Below, one piece after another: positions 1 through 8,526 of a stretch of 44,154 bases of DNA. The notes under the pieces are model-generated. The model worked only from the letters and a program-made list of their open reading frames with translations, did no database searches and had not been told where the DNA came from. The stretch covers positions 1-44,154 of the forward strand of contig CASFCS010000029.1 of NCBI GenBank assembly GCA_949293245.1, in the 5' to 3' direction. The first letter of the stretch is position 1. Each line of letters begins with the position of its first letter. Made by a program: the position numbers and the translations under genes. The DNA comes from an uncultured bacterium (GTDB lineage Bacteria > Bacillota > Clostridia > Oscillospirales > Oscillospiraceae).

Positions 1-1
1 G

Positions 2-664
2 CTGGGGAAAAACACCGGGAACAACCACTGGAACCAGAGCGGGGTGGACGCCTGCGTCCACGCCTTCATCGGCAAGCTGGCCGACGGCACCGTGGGGGTG
101 TACCAGACCCTCCCCTGGACCTGCCGGGGGTGGCACGCCGGGGGAGCGGCCAACAACACCCACATCTCCTTCGAGATCTGTGAGGACGGCCTGACGGACG
201 GGGACTATTTCCGCAAGGTGTACCAGGCGGCGGTGGAGCTGACGGCCTGGCTGTGCCGCATGTATCAGATGGACCCCGCCGCCGACGGGGTGGTGATCTG
301 CCACAGCGAGGGCTATCAGCGGGGCATCGCCTCCAACCACGCGGACGTGATGCACTGGTTTCCCCGCCACGGGAAGGATATGGACGATTTCCGGGCCGAT
401 GTGGAGCGGGCCATGAATACGGACACACAGGGAGGTGAGGACGAGGTGACACAGGAGCAGTTCAACCAGATGATGGGCGTCTACCTCAAGGGGCTGGCCG
501 GACAGGAGCCGGCGGACTGGTCCCAGGAGGCCCGGGACTGGGCGGAGGAGAACGGCATTCTCTACGGCAACGAAAAAGGGGAGAAGCAGTACAAGAGCTT
601 CTGCACCCGGGAGCAGATGGTGCAGTTTCTCCACCGTCTGGCCAAGCTGGAGGGGAAAACATAA
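2..664 (+). CDS. N-acetylmuramoyl-L-alanine amidase (Amidase_2), 5' partial
   Basis: The reading frame is open from the first bases of the window, so the true start lies upstream; 220 residues are visible. It resembles the type-2 zinc amidases (CwlA/XlyA/prophage endolysin group) that cleave the bond between MurNAc and the stem peptide. Supporting motifs are NNTHISFEICED and CHSEGYQRGIASNHADVMHWF, with His residues at the usual zinc-ligand places. The last 70 residues (DWSQEARDWAEENGI and following) look like an SLH-like wall-binding repeat. It could be a prophage remnant or a housekeeping autolysin; the visible neighbours show no phage genes. Confidence 0.85.
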   Translation: MGKNTGNNHWNQSGVDACVHAFIGKLADGTVGVYQTLPWTCRGWHAGGAANNTHISFEICEDGLTDGDYFRKVYQAAVELTAWLCRMYQMDPAADGVVICHSEGYQRGIASNHADVMHWFPRHGKDMDDFRADVERAMNTDTQGGEDEVTQEQFNQMMGVYLKGLAGQEPADWSQEARDWAEENGILYGNEKGEKQYKSFCTREQMVQFLHRLAKLEGKT

Positions 665-706
665 AAACGCCCCTCCGGCGGTATACTGAGGGCGGGAGGT
701 GGTGTG

Positions 707-862
707 ATGCCACGCCGCGCAGCGCACCGGGAGGAGCCCGCCCTCCGGCGGACCAAGGCTGCCCGGGAGGAGTGCCGGCCGGGGAAGCGGCTTTCGGAGC
801 CGCCCGCCGCGCCTACAGCCCAGGCTGCCCCGCCGCCCCCCAGGCCGGCATCCCCCCAGTGA
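707..862 (+). CDS. Possible small Arg/Pro-rich ORF
   Basis: A 51-codon ORF starts with ATG after a good Shine-Dalgarno (GGAGGTGG, 693-700) and follows a TATACT box at 682-687. The product is low-complexity, rich in Arg, Ala and Pro, with no recognisable domain, as expected of chance ORFs in GC-rich DNA. A strong hairpin follows at 871. The -10 box sits so close to the ribosome-binding site that the leader would be only a few bases. More likely non-coding than coding. Confidence 0.2.
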   Translation: MPRRAAHREEPALRRTKAAREECRPGKRLSEPPAAPTAQAAPPPPRPASPQ

Positions 863-870
863 GAGACAGC

Positions 871-908
871 AAAGCCCCCGGGCGCGCCATGGCGCGCCCG
901 GGGGCTTT
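871..908. terminator. 38-bp perfect palindrome, bidirectional terminator
   Basis: AAAGCCCCCGGGCGCGCC, then AT, then its exact complement. The flanking A and T runs suit both strands. It lies between the stop of the minus-strand anti-sigma gene (917) and the end of the plus-strand genes to its left. Confidence 0.75.
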
Positions 909-916
909 GTGCACCT

Positions 917-1792
917 TCAGGGTTGGGAAGCTTGGCCGCTCTGGATCTGGAGAAGGACCATGGTGTCGTCCTCCCCCAGCTCGTCGGCGGAGACCAGGAT
1001 GCCCGCCTCCTCCCATGTGGGGAGCAGCTGGCGGCACTCCCCTGCGGTAATGAGGTAGGAATCCTCCTCCACCATCTCAGCCGTGTCCGCCAGCCCCTCG
1101 GGCAGGGCGGAGAGCACCACTGTGGCGGAGGCCGTGGACTGGAAGGTCTCGTCGCCGGAAATGGCAAACTGGCTGGGCGTCACGGAGTTAAAGGCCACCT
1201 GAGGGCCCGGGATCTGGGAGACAGAGGGGTCGGAGGCGGGGTCATCGGACATGGGGGCGTCCGCCGCCTCCGACTGGAGGGCGGCCTCCCGCTGTTCTCC
1301 GGTGTCCGCCGACTCCTCCGGCGGCTGGGCCTGGGCCTCCCCACCGTTGGCGGAGGGATCCTCCCCCTGCTCGCTGGGCACGCTGCCATAATCGGCCACA
1401 TCGGGCTGGGGGAGGGAGCGGGACTGGCCGGAGGGGAGGTCCGGGGAGGTGTCCTGCCCCACGCCGAAGAAATAGAGCCCGCCGCACAGGCAGACCACGG
1501 CGAACATGGCGGCCACCCCCAGATAGCGCCGCGGGAGGCGGCGGGGCCGCCGGGACTCCAGCTCTACCACCGGCGCGGGGGTGTGAATCTTCTCCATAAC
1601 CCGGCGGGACAGGTCCTGGGGGGCCTGGGCCGTCAGGGAAGTACAAGCACTGTGAATGCCGCCCAGCTCCTCCATCAGAGCGCGGCACTGAGAACATTGG
1701 GCCAGGTGGGCCTCCAGCGCCGCCTGCTCCTCGGGGGTGAGGGCGTCGTCCAGGGCGGCGCTGATCTCTTCAAGCCAGGGCTCATGGTCCAT
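917..1792 (-). CDS. Anti-sigma factor with N-terminal zinc finger (RsiW-like)
   Basis: About 291 residues. The N-terminus carries the ZAS zinc motif H-x3-C-x2-C (HLAQCSQC), known to hold ECF sigma factors inactive. A single membrane helix follows near residue 125 (YLGVAAMFAVVCLCGGLYFF), then a Gln/Glu/Pro/Ser-rich linker and an extracytoplasmic domain of unknown fold. Three in-frame ATGs lie at 1801, 1798 and 1792; AAAGGAG abuts the first, so only 1792 has normal spacing (9 nt), which decides the start. It lies 31 bp downstream of the sigma gene, the usual sigma/anti-sigma pairing, and was probably captured as its partner. The inducing stress is not evident. Confidence 0.85.
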   Translation of the reverse strand: MDHEPWLEEISAALDDALTPEEQAALEAHLAQCSQCRALMEELGGIHSACTSLTAQAPQDLSRRVMEKIHTPAPVVELESRRPRRLPRRYLGVAAMFAVVCLCGGLYFFGVGQDTSPDLPSGQSRSLPQPDVADYGSVPSEQGEDPSANGGEAQAQPPEESADTGEQREAALQSEAADAPMSDDPASDPSVSQIPGPQVAFNSVTPSQFAISGDETFQSTASATVVLSALPEGLADTAEMVEEDSYLITAGECRQLLPTWEEAGILVSADELGEDDTMVLLQIQSGQASQP

Positions 1793-1823
1793 GTTCATCA
1801 TCTCCTTTCCATGGGGCTTTCAT

Positions 1824-2411
1824 TCAGTTAGACGGCGGCGGGGCGAAAAGGTTCCCATGGGCCAGCAAAATCTTTCGCAAAGCCAGCCGGGCCCGGGCCA
1901 GGCGGCTTTTCACCGTGCCCTCCTCCAGGTCCAGCACCTGGGCGATCTCGGTATAGCTCAGCCCCGAGATCTCCCGCAGCACCAGCACGCTCCGGTGCTC
2001 CGGGGACAGGAGGTCGATGGCCTGGCGCACCGCCTCCCGGAGCTCCTGCCGCTCCACCTCCCCCTGGGGGGTGAGGCGGGGGTCGGGCACCTCCCGCTGA
2101 TGGAGCTCCTCATCGTCCAGGGACTGGGCGGAGGAGATCACCTGACGGCGGCGCTTGCTGCGGAGAAAGTCGATGCACAGATTGTTGGTCAGGCGGTAGA
2201 GCCAGGTGGAGAAGGCGCTGCTGCCCTGGAAGGAGGAGAGACTCTGCCAGGCCTTGAAGAAGGCCTCCTGGGTGAGCTCCGCCGCGTCGTCCGGGCTGGA
2301 GGTGAGGCGGAGGGCCAGGTGGTATACCTTATTCTGATAGGCCCCCATCAGCTGGGCAAAGGCGTCCTCGCTGCCCTTCTGGGCCCGGGCCACCAGCTCC
2401 TGTTCCGTCAT
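1824..2411 (-). CDS. RNA polymerase ECF sigma factor (SigW/RpoE type)
   Basis: 195 residues, the normal ECF size. Region 2 spans about residues 10-80 (AELTQEAFFKAWQSL, FSTWLYRLTNNLCIDFLR) and region 4 about 125-180 (LLSPEHRSVLVLREISGLS, then YTEIAQVLDLEEGTVKSRLARA), with no region 3, as in the family. The start ATG follows a purine-rich site (GGAGAGGAGGGAGAG). It is the middle gene of a minus-strand run dusB - sigma - anti-sigma with gaps of 30 and 31 bp, so cotranscription from the dusB promoter is likely, perhaps with autoregulation. Its regulon cannot be told from this window. Confidence 0.9.
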   Translation of the reverse strand: MTEQELVARAQKGSEDAFAQLMGAYQNKVYHLALRLTSSPDDAAELTQEAFFKAWQSLSSFQGSSAFSTWLYRLTNNLCIDFLRSKRRRQVISSAQSLDDEELHQREVPDPRLTPQGEVERQELREAVRQAIDLLSPEHRSVLVLREISGLSYTEIAQVLDLEEGTVKSRLARARLALRKILLAHGNLFAPPPSN

Positions 2412-2441
2412 GGTCTCTCCCTCCTCTCCTGCCGGGAGCGT

Positions 2442-3413
2442 TTACCGCAGCTCCCGCTTGATTCCCTCCGTCACCCGGAGAATGTCTTCCATGGTATTTA
2501 CCTGACAGATCTGTTCCTTCCAATAGGAGGCGTAGGGCACCCCGCGCAGGTACCAGGCGTAGTGCCGCCGGGCCTCCAGACAGGCGATGCGCTCCCCCTT
2601 GTGCTCCATGGCCAGCCGGAACTGGCGCACCGCCGTGTCGCACCGCTGGGCCAGGGGGGGCAGGGGGGGAATGGGTTCCCCCGCCAGGGCGGCGGCGGCC
2701 TGCTGGAAGATCCAGGGGTTGCCAAAGGATGCCCGGCCGATCATGGCCATGTCCGCCCCGGTGTACCGCAGGATGCGGGCGGCATCCTCCCCGCTGAATA
2801 CGTCCCCGTTGGCGATGACCGGGATGGACACCGCCTCCTTCACCGCCCGGATATAGTCCCAGTTGGCCCGGCCGGCGTACATCTGGGTGCGGGTGCGGCC
2901 GTGGACCGCCACAGCGGCGGCCCCCACCTGCTCCATGGTCCGGGCAAACTCCACGCAGTTGATGGACCCCTTGTCCCACCCCAGGCGGAATTTCACCGTG
3001 ACCGGCCGGCCGGCGGCCCCCCGGACCACCGCCTCCACGATGCGGGCGGCCTTGTCCGGGTCCTTCATCAGGCCCGAGCCGTCCCCGGAGTTGGCCACCT
3101 TGGGCACGGGGCAGCCCATGTTGATGTCCACGATGTCCGCCCCGGACACCTCCAGGGCAATGGCGGCGGCCTCCTGCATACAGGCCGGGTCGCTGCCGAA
3201 GATCTGGGCGGCGCAGGGGTGCTCCCCCTCCCCCAGCTTCAGCAGGGGGAGGGACTTGCGGTCCTGGTAGCACAGGGCCTTGGCGCTCACCATCTCGGTG
3301 ACGGTATAGCCCGCCCCCAGCTCCCGGCAGATGGTGCGGAAGGCCAGGTCGGTGACCCCCGCCATGGGGGCCAGGGCCAGGCGGGAGGAAATGGTTACGT
3401 TTCCGATGTTCAC
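2442..3413 (-). CDS. dusB: tRNA-dihydrouridine synthase
   Basis: 323 residues from a GTG start at 3413, preceded by AGGAG at 8-nt spacing; the open frame continues upstream to an ATG at 3527, but that stretch has no family similarity. FMN-dependent enzyme reducing uridine in the tRNA D-loop. The TIM-barrel signature [15 protein letters not shown] is at the N-terminus. The catalytic Cys is C101 in NMGCPVPKV, and [12 protein letters not shown] is the phosphate-binding segment. The C-terminal helical domain ([14 protein letters not shown]) binds tRNA. First gene of the run that includes the sigma/anti-sigma pair. The DusB subfamily is assigned by overall look; Dus family membership is certain. 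Confidence 0.93.
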   Translation of the reverse strand: MNIGNVTISSRLALAPMAGVTDLAFRTICRELGAGYTVTEMVSAKALCYQDRKSLPLLKLGEGEHPCAAQIFGSDPACMQEAAAIALEVSGADIVDINMGCPVPKVANSGDGSGLMKDPDKAARIVEAVVRGAAGRPVTVKFRLGWDKGSINCVEFARTMEQVGAAAVAVHGRTRTQMYAGRANWDYIRAVKEAVSIPVIANGDVFSGEDAARILRYTGADMAMIGRASFGNPWIFQQAAAALAGEPIPPLPPLAQRCDTAVRQFRLAMEHKGERIACLEARRHYAWYLRGVPYASYWKEQICQVNTMEDILRVTEGIKRELR

Positions 3414-3497
3414 AAGCAGTTCTCCTGGTAAAGGCCCCGGCGGGGCCGTAATGGCAAAAGGACGGGCCGCCCCGGTGGGGCAGACCGATTGAACCAT

Positions 3498-3527
3498 ATC
3501 ATACCACACAAATGGGGGGAAGAGCAA
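3498..3527 (-). promoter_or_regulatory. dusB promoter
   Basis: Read on the minus strand: TTGCTC, 18 bp, TATGAT, with TGG before the -10 giving an extended -10 (TGGTATGAT). Transcription would start about 75 nt before the GTG start of dusB. Confidence 0.6.
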
Positions 3528-3635
3528 GCCGGGGGCCAGGTTCCGACTGGGTTTTTCCAGATCATGGAGTACACTGGGAAAACACAGGGGGCGGGACAGG
3601 GCTTCTCACCCCGGGACGCCACAGGAGGGAACGAC

Positions 3636-5945
3636 ATGACAACGAAAGAGGAACGCAGCAAGCGGGAGGAGCGGGGGCAGCGGCTGGTGGTCCACCTGCC
3701 CACCCTGGTGAAGCTCACGGAGTACGCCATCCGGTTTCTGCTGGGGGCGGTGCTCACCGGGGCGGAGATCTTCGGGGGGTACGCCCCCTTCGGCCTGGCC
3801 ATGATCGGGGCCTCAGGCTCGGGCACCGAGGGGCTCGCCGCCCTGCTGGGGGCGGGCTTCGGCTACCTGTGCGGCCGGGGCGTGGTGGAGGGGCTGCGCT
3901 ATGTGGCGGCGGGGGTGCTGGTGTTCTCCGTGTCCTTCGCTTTGTACGACACCCCGGTCTACCGCCGCAGCTGGTTCATGCCGGCGGTGACAGCCCTGCT
4001 CAACGGCCTGGTGGGCTTCCTCTATCTGGCGGACGGGGGCTGGGGCCAGGGGACCGCCATCTTCTTCGCCACGGAGCTGGCCCTCACCGCCGGGGCGGTG
4101 TACGGCTACCGCCTGGCCTTCTCCTCCTGGCAGGAGAAAGAGGAGCACGGGGGGCTCACGGTGCGCCAGTGCGTGGGCACCCTGCTGCTGGCGGGCACGG
4201 TGCTCATGAGCCTGGCGGGGGTCACCGTCATGGGGGAGCTCTCTCTGGGCCGGGTGCTCTCCGCTCTGGGGGTGATGCTGGCGGGCTGGAAGGGAGGCGT
4301 GGGAGCCGGGGCCGCCGCGGGCATCGCCGGTGGGCTGGCCATGGACCTCTCCGCCGGCACGCCCCCCTACTACACCATGACCTACGCCTTCGCCGGACTC
4401 ATCACCGGGGTGTTCCAGCGCCGTGGGAAGCTGCCCGCCGCCCTGGCCTATGTGCTGGCCAATGCAGTGGCGGTGCTGTGGACCTGGGAGAGCGGTATGC
4501 GATTGTCCCTCCTCTATGAGGTGTTCATGGCCTCGGTGGGGTTCCTCCTGCTGCCCGAGGGGGTGGTGCGCCGTCTGGGGAGCCTGGTGGAGCGGGAGAG
4601 CGGCAGGGCCGCCCAGGACCGGGCCCGGGAGTTTGCGGTGGAGCGGCTGCGCTCCACGGCGGACAGCTTCCGGGGGGTGGCCACCGCCCTGCGGGATGCC
4701 TTCCGCCCCCTGCCTCCCAATCTGGGGGACAGCAGCGCCGTGTTCCGCCGGGCGGCGGACCGGGTGTGCATGGGGTGCGTCATGCGGGACGCCTGCTGGC
4801 GGCGGGACTATGTATCCGTCCGGGGGGCCCTGAACGACGCCTTGCCCCCCATGCTGGAGCGGGGCCGGGGGGAGAAGAAGGACTACCCGGCCTGGTTTGC
4901 CAGCCGGTGCATCAAGTTCTCCCAGTTCACAGCCGCCGCCAACGAGGAGCTCACCGCCCTGCTGTTCCGGCGGCAGTTCGACAGCCGGGTCCGGGAGAGC
5001 CGCCAGGCGGTGTGCCGCCAGTACGAGCAGCTGGCCGCCATCCTGGAGGAGGCGGGGGACGGCCTGGACCGGCCGGTGACCGTGGACGTGCCCCGGCAGA
5101 AAAAGGTGCGCCAGCGCATGGCCGCCCTGGGGGTGGAGGGGGAGTGCGCCGCCTACTACGACGGGGACGGCCGCCTGCGCCTGGAGATCCGGGGCACCGG
5201 CGCCCAGCGCCTGGGAGAGGGGGAGGAGGTGCGCCGCCTGTCCGCCCTGCTGGGCCTGTCCCTCCGCCGGGAGGAGGGGGACGAGCGGCGGGTGCTCCTG
5301 GTGCAGAGCGAGCCCCTGATGGCGGTGGCCGGGGTGGCCGCCGCGGAGAAGGAGGGACAGACTGTCAGCGGCGACACGGGCACCTGGTTCAAAGACCGGG
5401 CCGGGCGGCTGCACATCCTGCTGTGCGACGGCATGGGCAGCGGGCCCGAGGCCCACCGGGAGAGCAGCCACGGCGTCACCCTGCTGGAGCGCTTCCTGCG
5501 GGCGGGGGTGGATCCGGCCCAGGCCATGACCACCCTCAACGGGGCCCTGGCCCTCCGGGGGGAGGAGAGCGGGGGGTTCACCACCATGGACCTGCTGCGG
5601 GTGGATCTGTTCACCGGGGCGGCGGAGGTGTACAAGCTGGGGGCCGCCCCCACCTACATCCGAAAGGGGGACCACGTGGGCCGCCTCACCGGGTCGGCCC
5701 TGCCTGCGGGATTGGGCAGCGGCGGGCCCGACGTGGCCCGGGCCCAGCTGGAGGCGGGGGACTGGGTGGTCATGGTGAGCGACGGGGTGGCCGGCGGGGA
5801 GGACGGCTGGCTCCGGGAGACCATAACCGCCTTTCAGGGGGACAGCCCCCAGCTCCTGGCCCGGCAGCTCCTGGAGGGGAGCCCAGGGGGCCAGGATGAC
5901 CGCACCGTGGTGGCCATGCGCCTGGCCCGAAGAGAGGAGGGATGA
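3636..5945 (+). CDS. spoIIE: Stage II sporulation protein E, serine phosphatase
   Basis: 769 residues. ATG 3636 is chosen because AGGAGG lies 8 nt upstream; an earlier in-frame ATG at 3489 lacks one. Residues 1-300 are very hydrophobic with about ten membrane helices, as in SpoIIE. A central region (about 320-540) corresponds to the FtsZ-interacting part. The C-terminal PP2C-type domain shows LHILLCDGMGSGPEA, DWVVMVSDGVAGGED and GGQDDRTVVAMRL, the Asp residues that bind manganese. In known spore formers SpoIIE localises to the polar septum and dephosphorylates SpoIIAA, activating SigF in the forespore. No clear 0A box was found upstream. Confidence 0.95.
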   Translation: MTTKEERSKREERGQRLVVHLPTLVKLTEYAIRFLLGAVLTGAEIFGGYAPFGLAMIGASGSGTEGLAALLGAGFGYLCGRGVVEGLRYVAAGVLVFSVSFALYDTPVYRRSWFMPAVTALLNGLVGFLYLADGGWGQGTAIFFATELALTAGAVYGYRLAFSSWQEKEEHGGLTVRQCVGTLLLAGTVLMSLAGVTVMGELSLGRVLSALGVMLAGWKGGVGAGAAAGIAGGLAMDLSAGTPPYYTMTYAFAGLITGVFQRRGKLPAALAYVLANAVAVLWTWESGMRLSLLYEVFMASVGFLLLPEGVVRRLGSLVERESGRAAQDRAREFAVERLRSTADSFRGVATALRDAFRPLPPNLGDSSAVFRRAADRVCMGCVMRDACWRRDYVSVRGALNDALPPMLERGRGEKKDYPAWFASRCIKFSQFTAAANEELTALLFRRQFDSRVRESRQAVCRQYEQLAAILEEAGDGLDRPVTVDVPRQKKVRQRMAALGVEGECAAYYDGDGRLRLEIRGTGAQRLGEGEEVRRLSALLGLSLRREEGDERRVLLVQSEPLMAVAGVAAAEKEGQTVSGDTGTWFKDRAGRLHILLCDGMGSGPEAHRESSHGVTLLERFLRAGVDPAQAMTTLNGALALRGEESGGFTTMDLLRVDLFTGAAEVYKLGAAPTYIRKGDHVGRLTGSALPAGLGSGGPDVARAQLEAGDWVVMVSDGVAGGEDGWLRETITAFQGDSPQLLARQLLEGSPGGQDDRTVVAMRLARREEG

Positions 5946-6008
5946 GAGAAGCCGGGAGGGGCGAGGGAAAAAGAGCGGGGCGGGGGAAGAATGGAGAGGG
6001 GAGATGGA

Positions 6009-6051
6009 GCCCTGGGGGGCGCACGATGTGCGCCCCCCAGGGCGTTTTTGT
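6009..6051 (+). terminator. Rho-independent terminator after spoIIE
   Basis: 16-bp perfect stem (GCCCTGGGGGGCGCAC and its complement) with loop GAT, followed by GTTTTTGTT. It lies about 65 bp after the spoIIE stop. Confidence 0.9.
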
Positions 6052-6725
6052 TCGGTGTAATCCATTCCCGTCATTGCGCAGAGGGCGGTGTCCTCACTGG
6101 GTCCGCAGCGCCGAGGCCGCCTAACACAGCTAGACCAGGCGCCCTTGCGAGAAGGACAGGGTATTTCAAGCACCAAGTCAGGCCGCCAAAGGCCGGTCGA
6201 CCAACGATTCGACACGACAAAGTTTAGGAGCGCCGGTGGATAGAAGAACGCATTTCAGCGGGCAGGGGGATAAACAAGGGGGAGGCCCCCTTGTTTCGCC
6301 TTCTTTTGGGTACTTTTCTTGGCGACGCAAGAAAAGTACCAACGTCCCCCCGTCCCCAAAGGAGGAGACGGATTGCCGCGGGCCCGTTGGGCCCTCGCAA
6401 TGACGGGGTGGAAAACGTAAGTTTGGCAAAGGAGACCGACCCCGACGGGCCCGGCGGGGCGATGGGGACATCGCCCCCTACAAAGAATACGGGCGCTCCG
6501 GTTTTATTCGCCTGCACATGACGGCTCGGGCGCTTCCAGATCACGCCTCGTCTGTTCGCGACGCCCGGCTTCCCTCCGGCTTCGGGCAGACCCGGGCCGG
6601 GTAGGGCCCGCCCCTGGGCTCTGCCCATTCGCTCCGGTCCATCCGGGCTGCTCACGACGGCTCGGACGTTTCCCGGCAAGGAGCGCAAGAAAAGCGCTCA
6701 CCCGCTTCCCTTTTGCCCGGGGATG
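6052..6725. repeat. Gene-free stretch built of short inverted repeats
   Basis: No convincing gene; the ORFs seen here are low-complexity and change frame across hairpins. Visible pieces: CCCGTCATTGCG at 6067-6078 with its inverted copy at 6396-6407; an 11-bp hairpin at 6272-6296 (AAACAAGGGGG); a 13-bp hairpin at 6309-6340 (GGTACTTTTCTTG); an 8-bp hairpin at 6456-6477 (GGGGCGAT); and an imperfect direct repeat around GACGGCTCGG at 6520 and 6656. These look like extragenic repeats of the kind scattered through clostridial genomes; the copy number in this genome cannot be seen. Confidence 0.5.
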
Positions 6726-6734
6726 TGGTACAAT
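6726..6734 (+). promoter_or_regulatory. queT extended -10 promoter
   Basis: TGGTACAAT fits TGnTATAAT with one mismatch in the hexamer. No good -35 is seen. The start point would be near 6741, giving a leader of about 130 nt. Confidence 0.45.
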
Positions 6735-6765
6735 GGCCACGACCGGTTCCCACATCCGGTCCAAC

Positions 6766-6862
6766 CGATACAGAGAGTGCCGTCCGGGGACAACGCGCTG
6801 CCCCCGGGGAAGGGACCTGTATCGCTGTGCGGGCGCGCGCACTCTAAACCTAAAATTGGAGG
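6766..6862 (+). promoter_or_regulatory. Structured queT leader, candidate pseudoknot riboswitch
   Basis: Two perfect helices can form an H-type pseudoknot with no gap between their 5' strands: P1 CGATACAG (6766-6773) with CTGTATCG (6817-6824), and P2 AGAGTGC (6774-6780) with GCACTCT (6839-6845). A hairpin CCGGGG/CCCCGG sits inside (6784-6807). P2 competes with a local hairpin GTGCG/CGCAC (6827-6842). Then come TAAACCTAAAA and the Shine-Dalgarno GGAGG (6858-6862). QueT genes are commonly controlled by preQ1 riboswitches, so a queuosine-precursor sensor is a reasonable inference, but the layout does not match the short preQ1-I consensus and I cannot assign a class. Confidence 0.5.
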
Positions 6863-6871
6863 TACCTTGTC

Positions 6872-7390
6872 ATGCGCAAATTTACTCCCAGAGATCTGAC
6901 CCTCTCGGCCATGGTGGCGGCACTCTACTTCGTGCTGTGCTACTTCGGCAACATCTTTCAGCTCACCTTCGGACCGGTCCAGGTCCGGCTGGGGGAGGCC
7001 CTCACGGTGCTCCCCTTCCTGTTCCCCGCCACCGCGCCGGGGCTGGTGGTGGGCTGTCTGCTGACCAACGTGCTCTCCCCCTACGGCCCCATCGACATGG
7101 TGGTGGGCACCCTGGCCACCGCCATCGCCGCCTTCGCCACCATGAAGATGCCCCGGTGGTACCTGGCCGGCCTGCCCCCCATTGCGGCCAACGCCCTGCT
7201 GCTGCCCCCCATGTGGGCCTGGGCGGAGGCGAGCGCCCTGAATGACGCCTTTTGGGCGGCCTACGGGCTGAACCTGTGGACATTTGTGGTGGGAGAGGCC
7301 GTGGCCTGCTATGTGCTGGGCACCGTGCTGCTGCGTGCCCTGCCCAGGGTCAGATATTTCCGGCCCATGATCCCCGCCGCACACCTATAA
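6872..7390 (+). CDS. queT: QueT family queuosine-precursor ECF transporter S component
   Basis: 172 residues with about five membrane helices. The N-terminus LTLSAMVAALYFVLCYFG and the segment QVRLGEALTVLPFLFPA are typical of the QueT family (PF06177). Such proteins give substrate specificity for a queuosine precursor (preQ1/preQ0/queuine) and pair with a shared ECF energy-coupling module, which is not in this window. ATG 6872 follows GGAGG by 9 nt. Transcribed from 6726-6734 through a structured leader; galU follows after 36 bp. Confidence 0.88.
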   Translation: MRKFTPRDLTLSAMVAALYFVLCYFGNIFQLTFGPVQVRLGEALTVLPFLFPATAPGLVVGCLLTNVLSPYGPIDMVVGTLATAIAAFATMKMPRWYLAGLPPIAANALLLPPMWAWAEASALNDAFWAAYGLNLWTFVVGEAVACYVLGTVLLRALPRVRYFRPMIPAAHL

Positions 7391-7426
7391 AAACTGCGGG
7401 CTGTGCCCGCCGCGCTGGAGGTTTTC

Positions 7427-8299
7427 ATGATGAAAGTCCGCAAAGCTGTCATCCCCGCCGCCGGGCTGGGCACCCGGATGCTCCCCGCCACCAAGACCGT
7501 CCCCAAGGAGATGCTCCCCCTGGTGGACAAGCCGGTGATCCAGTATATCATCGAGGAGGCGGTGGACGCCGGGATCGAGGACATCCTCATTGTCACCAAC
7601 CGGGCCAAGTCCGCCATGGACGACTATTTCGACTACTATCCCGAGCTGGAGACCCGCCTGAAGCAGGCCGGCAAGGACCGGGAGCTCTTTGAGACCCGCC
7701 GGGCCGCCGACCTGGCCAACATCTTCTACGTCCGGCAGAAGGAGACCAAGGGGCTGGGCCACGCCATCTGGCGGGCCAAGCGTTTTGTGGGAGACGAGCC
7801 CTTTGCCGTTTTGCTGGGGGACGACATCATGCGGGCCAAGAAGCCCGTCATCGGCCAGCTCATCGAGGCCGCCGAGCGGCACAACGCCTCCGCCGTGGGG
7901 GTGCAGTATGTGCCTACGGACACCATCTCCAAATACTCCTCCGTGAAGGTGGAGCCCCTGGAGGACCGGGTGTTCTCCGTATCCGACATGAACGAGAAGC
8001 CCAGCCCCACCCAGATGCTCTCCAACTACGCCATCCTGGGCCGTTATGTGCTCCAGCCCCAGATCTTTGACATTCTGGAGCATATGAAGCCGGGGTACGG
8101 CGGGGAGATCCAGCTCACCGACGGGCTGCGGGTGCTGTGCCAGCAGTCCAACATGGTGGCGGTGGATTTCGAGGGGAAGCGGTACGACACCGGCAATCTC
8201 CGGGGCTTCCTGGAGGCCACCATCGACTTCTCCCTGGACCACCCCTATACGGGGAAGTGGCTGGCCCGCTTCCTCAAGGAGAAGGCACGCAGCCTGTAA
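7427..8299 (+). CDS. galU: UTP--glucose-1-phosphate uridylyltransferase
   Basis: 290 residues, the normal length. Makes UDP-glucose from UTP and glucose-1-phosphate in the cytoplasm. The nucleotide-binding signature AAGLGTRMLPATKTVPKEML is at the N-terminus; LLGDDIM and GEIQLTDGLRVL are further family motifs. Two adjacent ATGs (7427, 7430) lie 5 and 8 nt after GGAGG; either could serve. A 6-bp hairpin (7396-7410) lies between queT and galU. The phosphoglucomutase gene pgcA, which makes its substrate, lies 7 kb downstream as a separate unit. Confidence 0.95.
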   Translation: MMKVRKAVIPAAGLGTRMLPATKTVPKEMLPLVDKPVIQYIIEEAVDAGIEDILIVTNRAKSAMDDYFDYYPELETRLKQAGKDRELFETRRAADLANIFYVRQKETKGLGHAIWRAKRFVGDEPFAVLLGDDIMRAKKPVIGQLIEAAERHNASAVGVQYVPTDTISKYSSVKVEPLEDRVFSVSDMNEKPSPTQMLSNYAILGRYVLQPQIFDILEHMKPGYGGEIQLTDGLRVLCQQSNMVAVDFEGKRYDTGNLRGFLEATIDFSLDHPYTGKWLARFLKEKARSL

Positions 8300-8316
8300 A
8301 AAGCCACACCGCCCGG

Positions 8317-8350
8317 ACCGGGGCGCGGCGGGAGCCGCGCCCCGGTTTTT
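8317..8350 (+). terminator. Terminator after galU
   Basis: 12-bp stem CCGGGGCGCGGC with loop GGGA and exact complement, followed by five T. Confidence 0.9.
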
Positions 8351-8448
8351 GCATCTTTCGGGGGGCTGACACCAGGTGCAACCTTTTTATGCCCCGGAAA
8401 AGGGGAAAAAGATACCGAAAATCCCCGATGGACAGGGGGTGGAGCGCC

Positions 8449-8479
8449 TTGACATTCCACAGCCTGCAGGGTATATCAT
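8449..8479 (+). promoter_or_regulatory. Promoter of the MerR/ABC operon, long spacer
   Basis: Perfect -35 TTGACA (8449-8454) with TATCAT (8474-8479) after 19 bp, or TATATC after 17 bp. A 19-20 bp spacer is the hallmark of promoters activated by MerR-family proteins through DNA distortion, and the first gene here encodes such a protein. The palindrome CCTGCAGG (8463-8470) lies in the spacer. Confidence 0.6.
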
Positions 8480-8526
8480 AGCATTGCCGGGCGGGAACGC
8501 AGCCGCCGGGGAGAGGAGTGAGACCG

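Noticed and set aside
6208-6214. TTCGACA (0A-box complement) in the repeat region
   Set aside because: A single 7-mer far from any start, inside repeated DNA; expected by chance.
3813-6215. 800-codon antisense frame over spoIIE
   Set aside because: Low-complexity Gly/Pro/His/Gln product mirroring the codon bias of spoIIE; no start signal or motif.
6178-6842. Several ORFs of 70-154 codons between spoIIE and queT
   Set aside because: Arg/Pro/Gly-rich, pass through hairpins, overlap each other on both strands and the queT promoter; no ribosome-binding sites.
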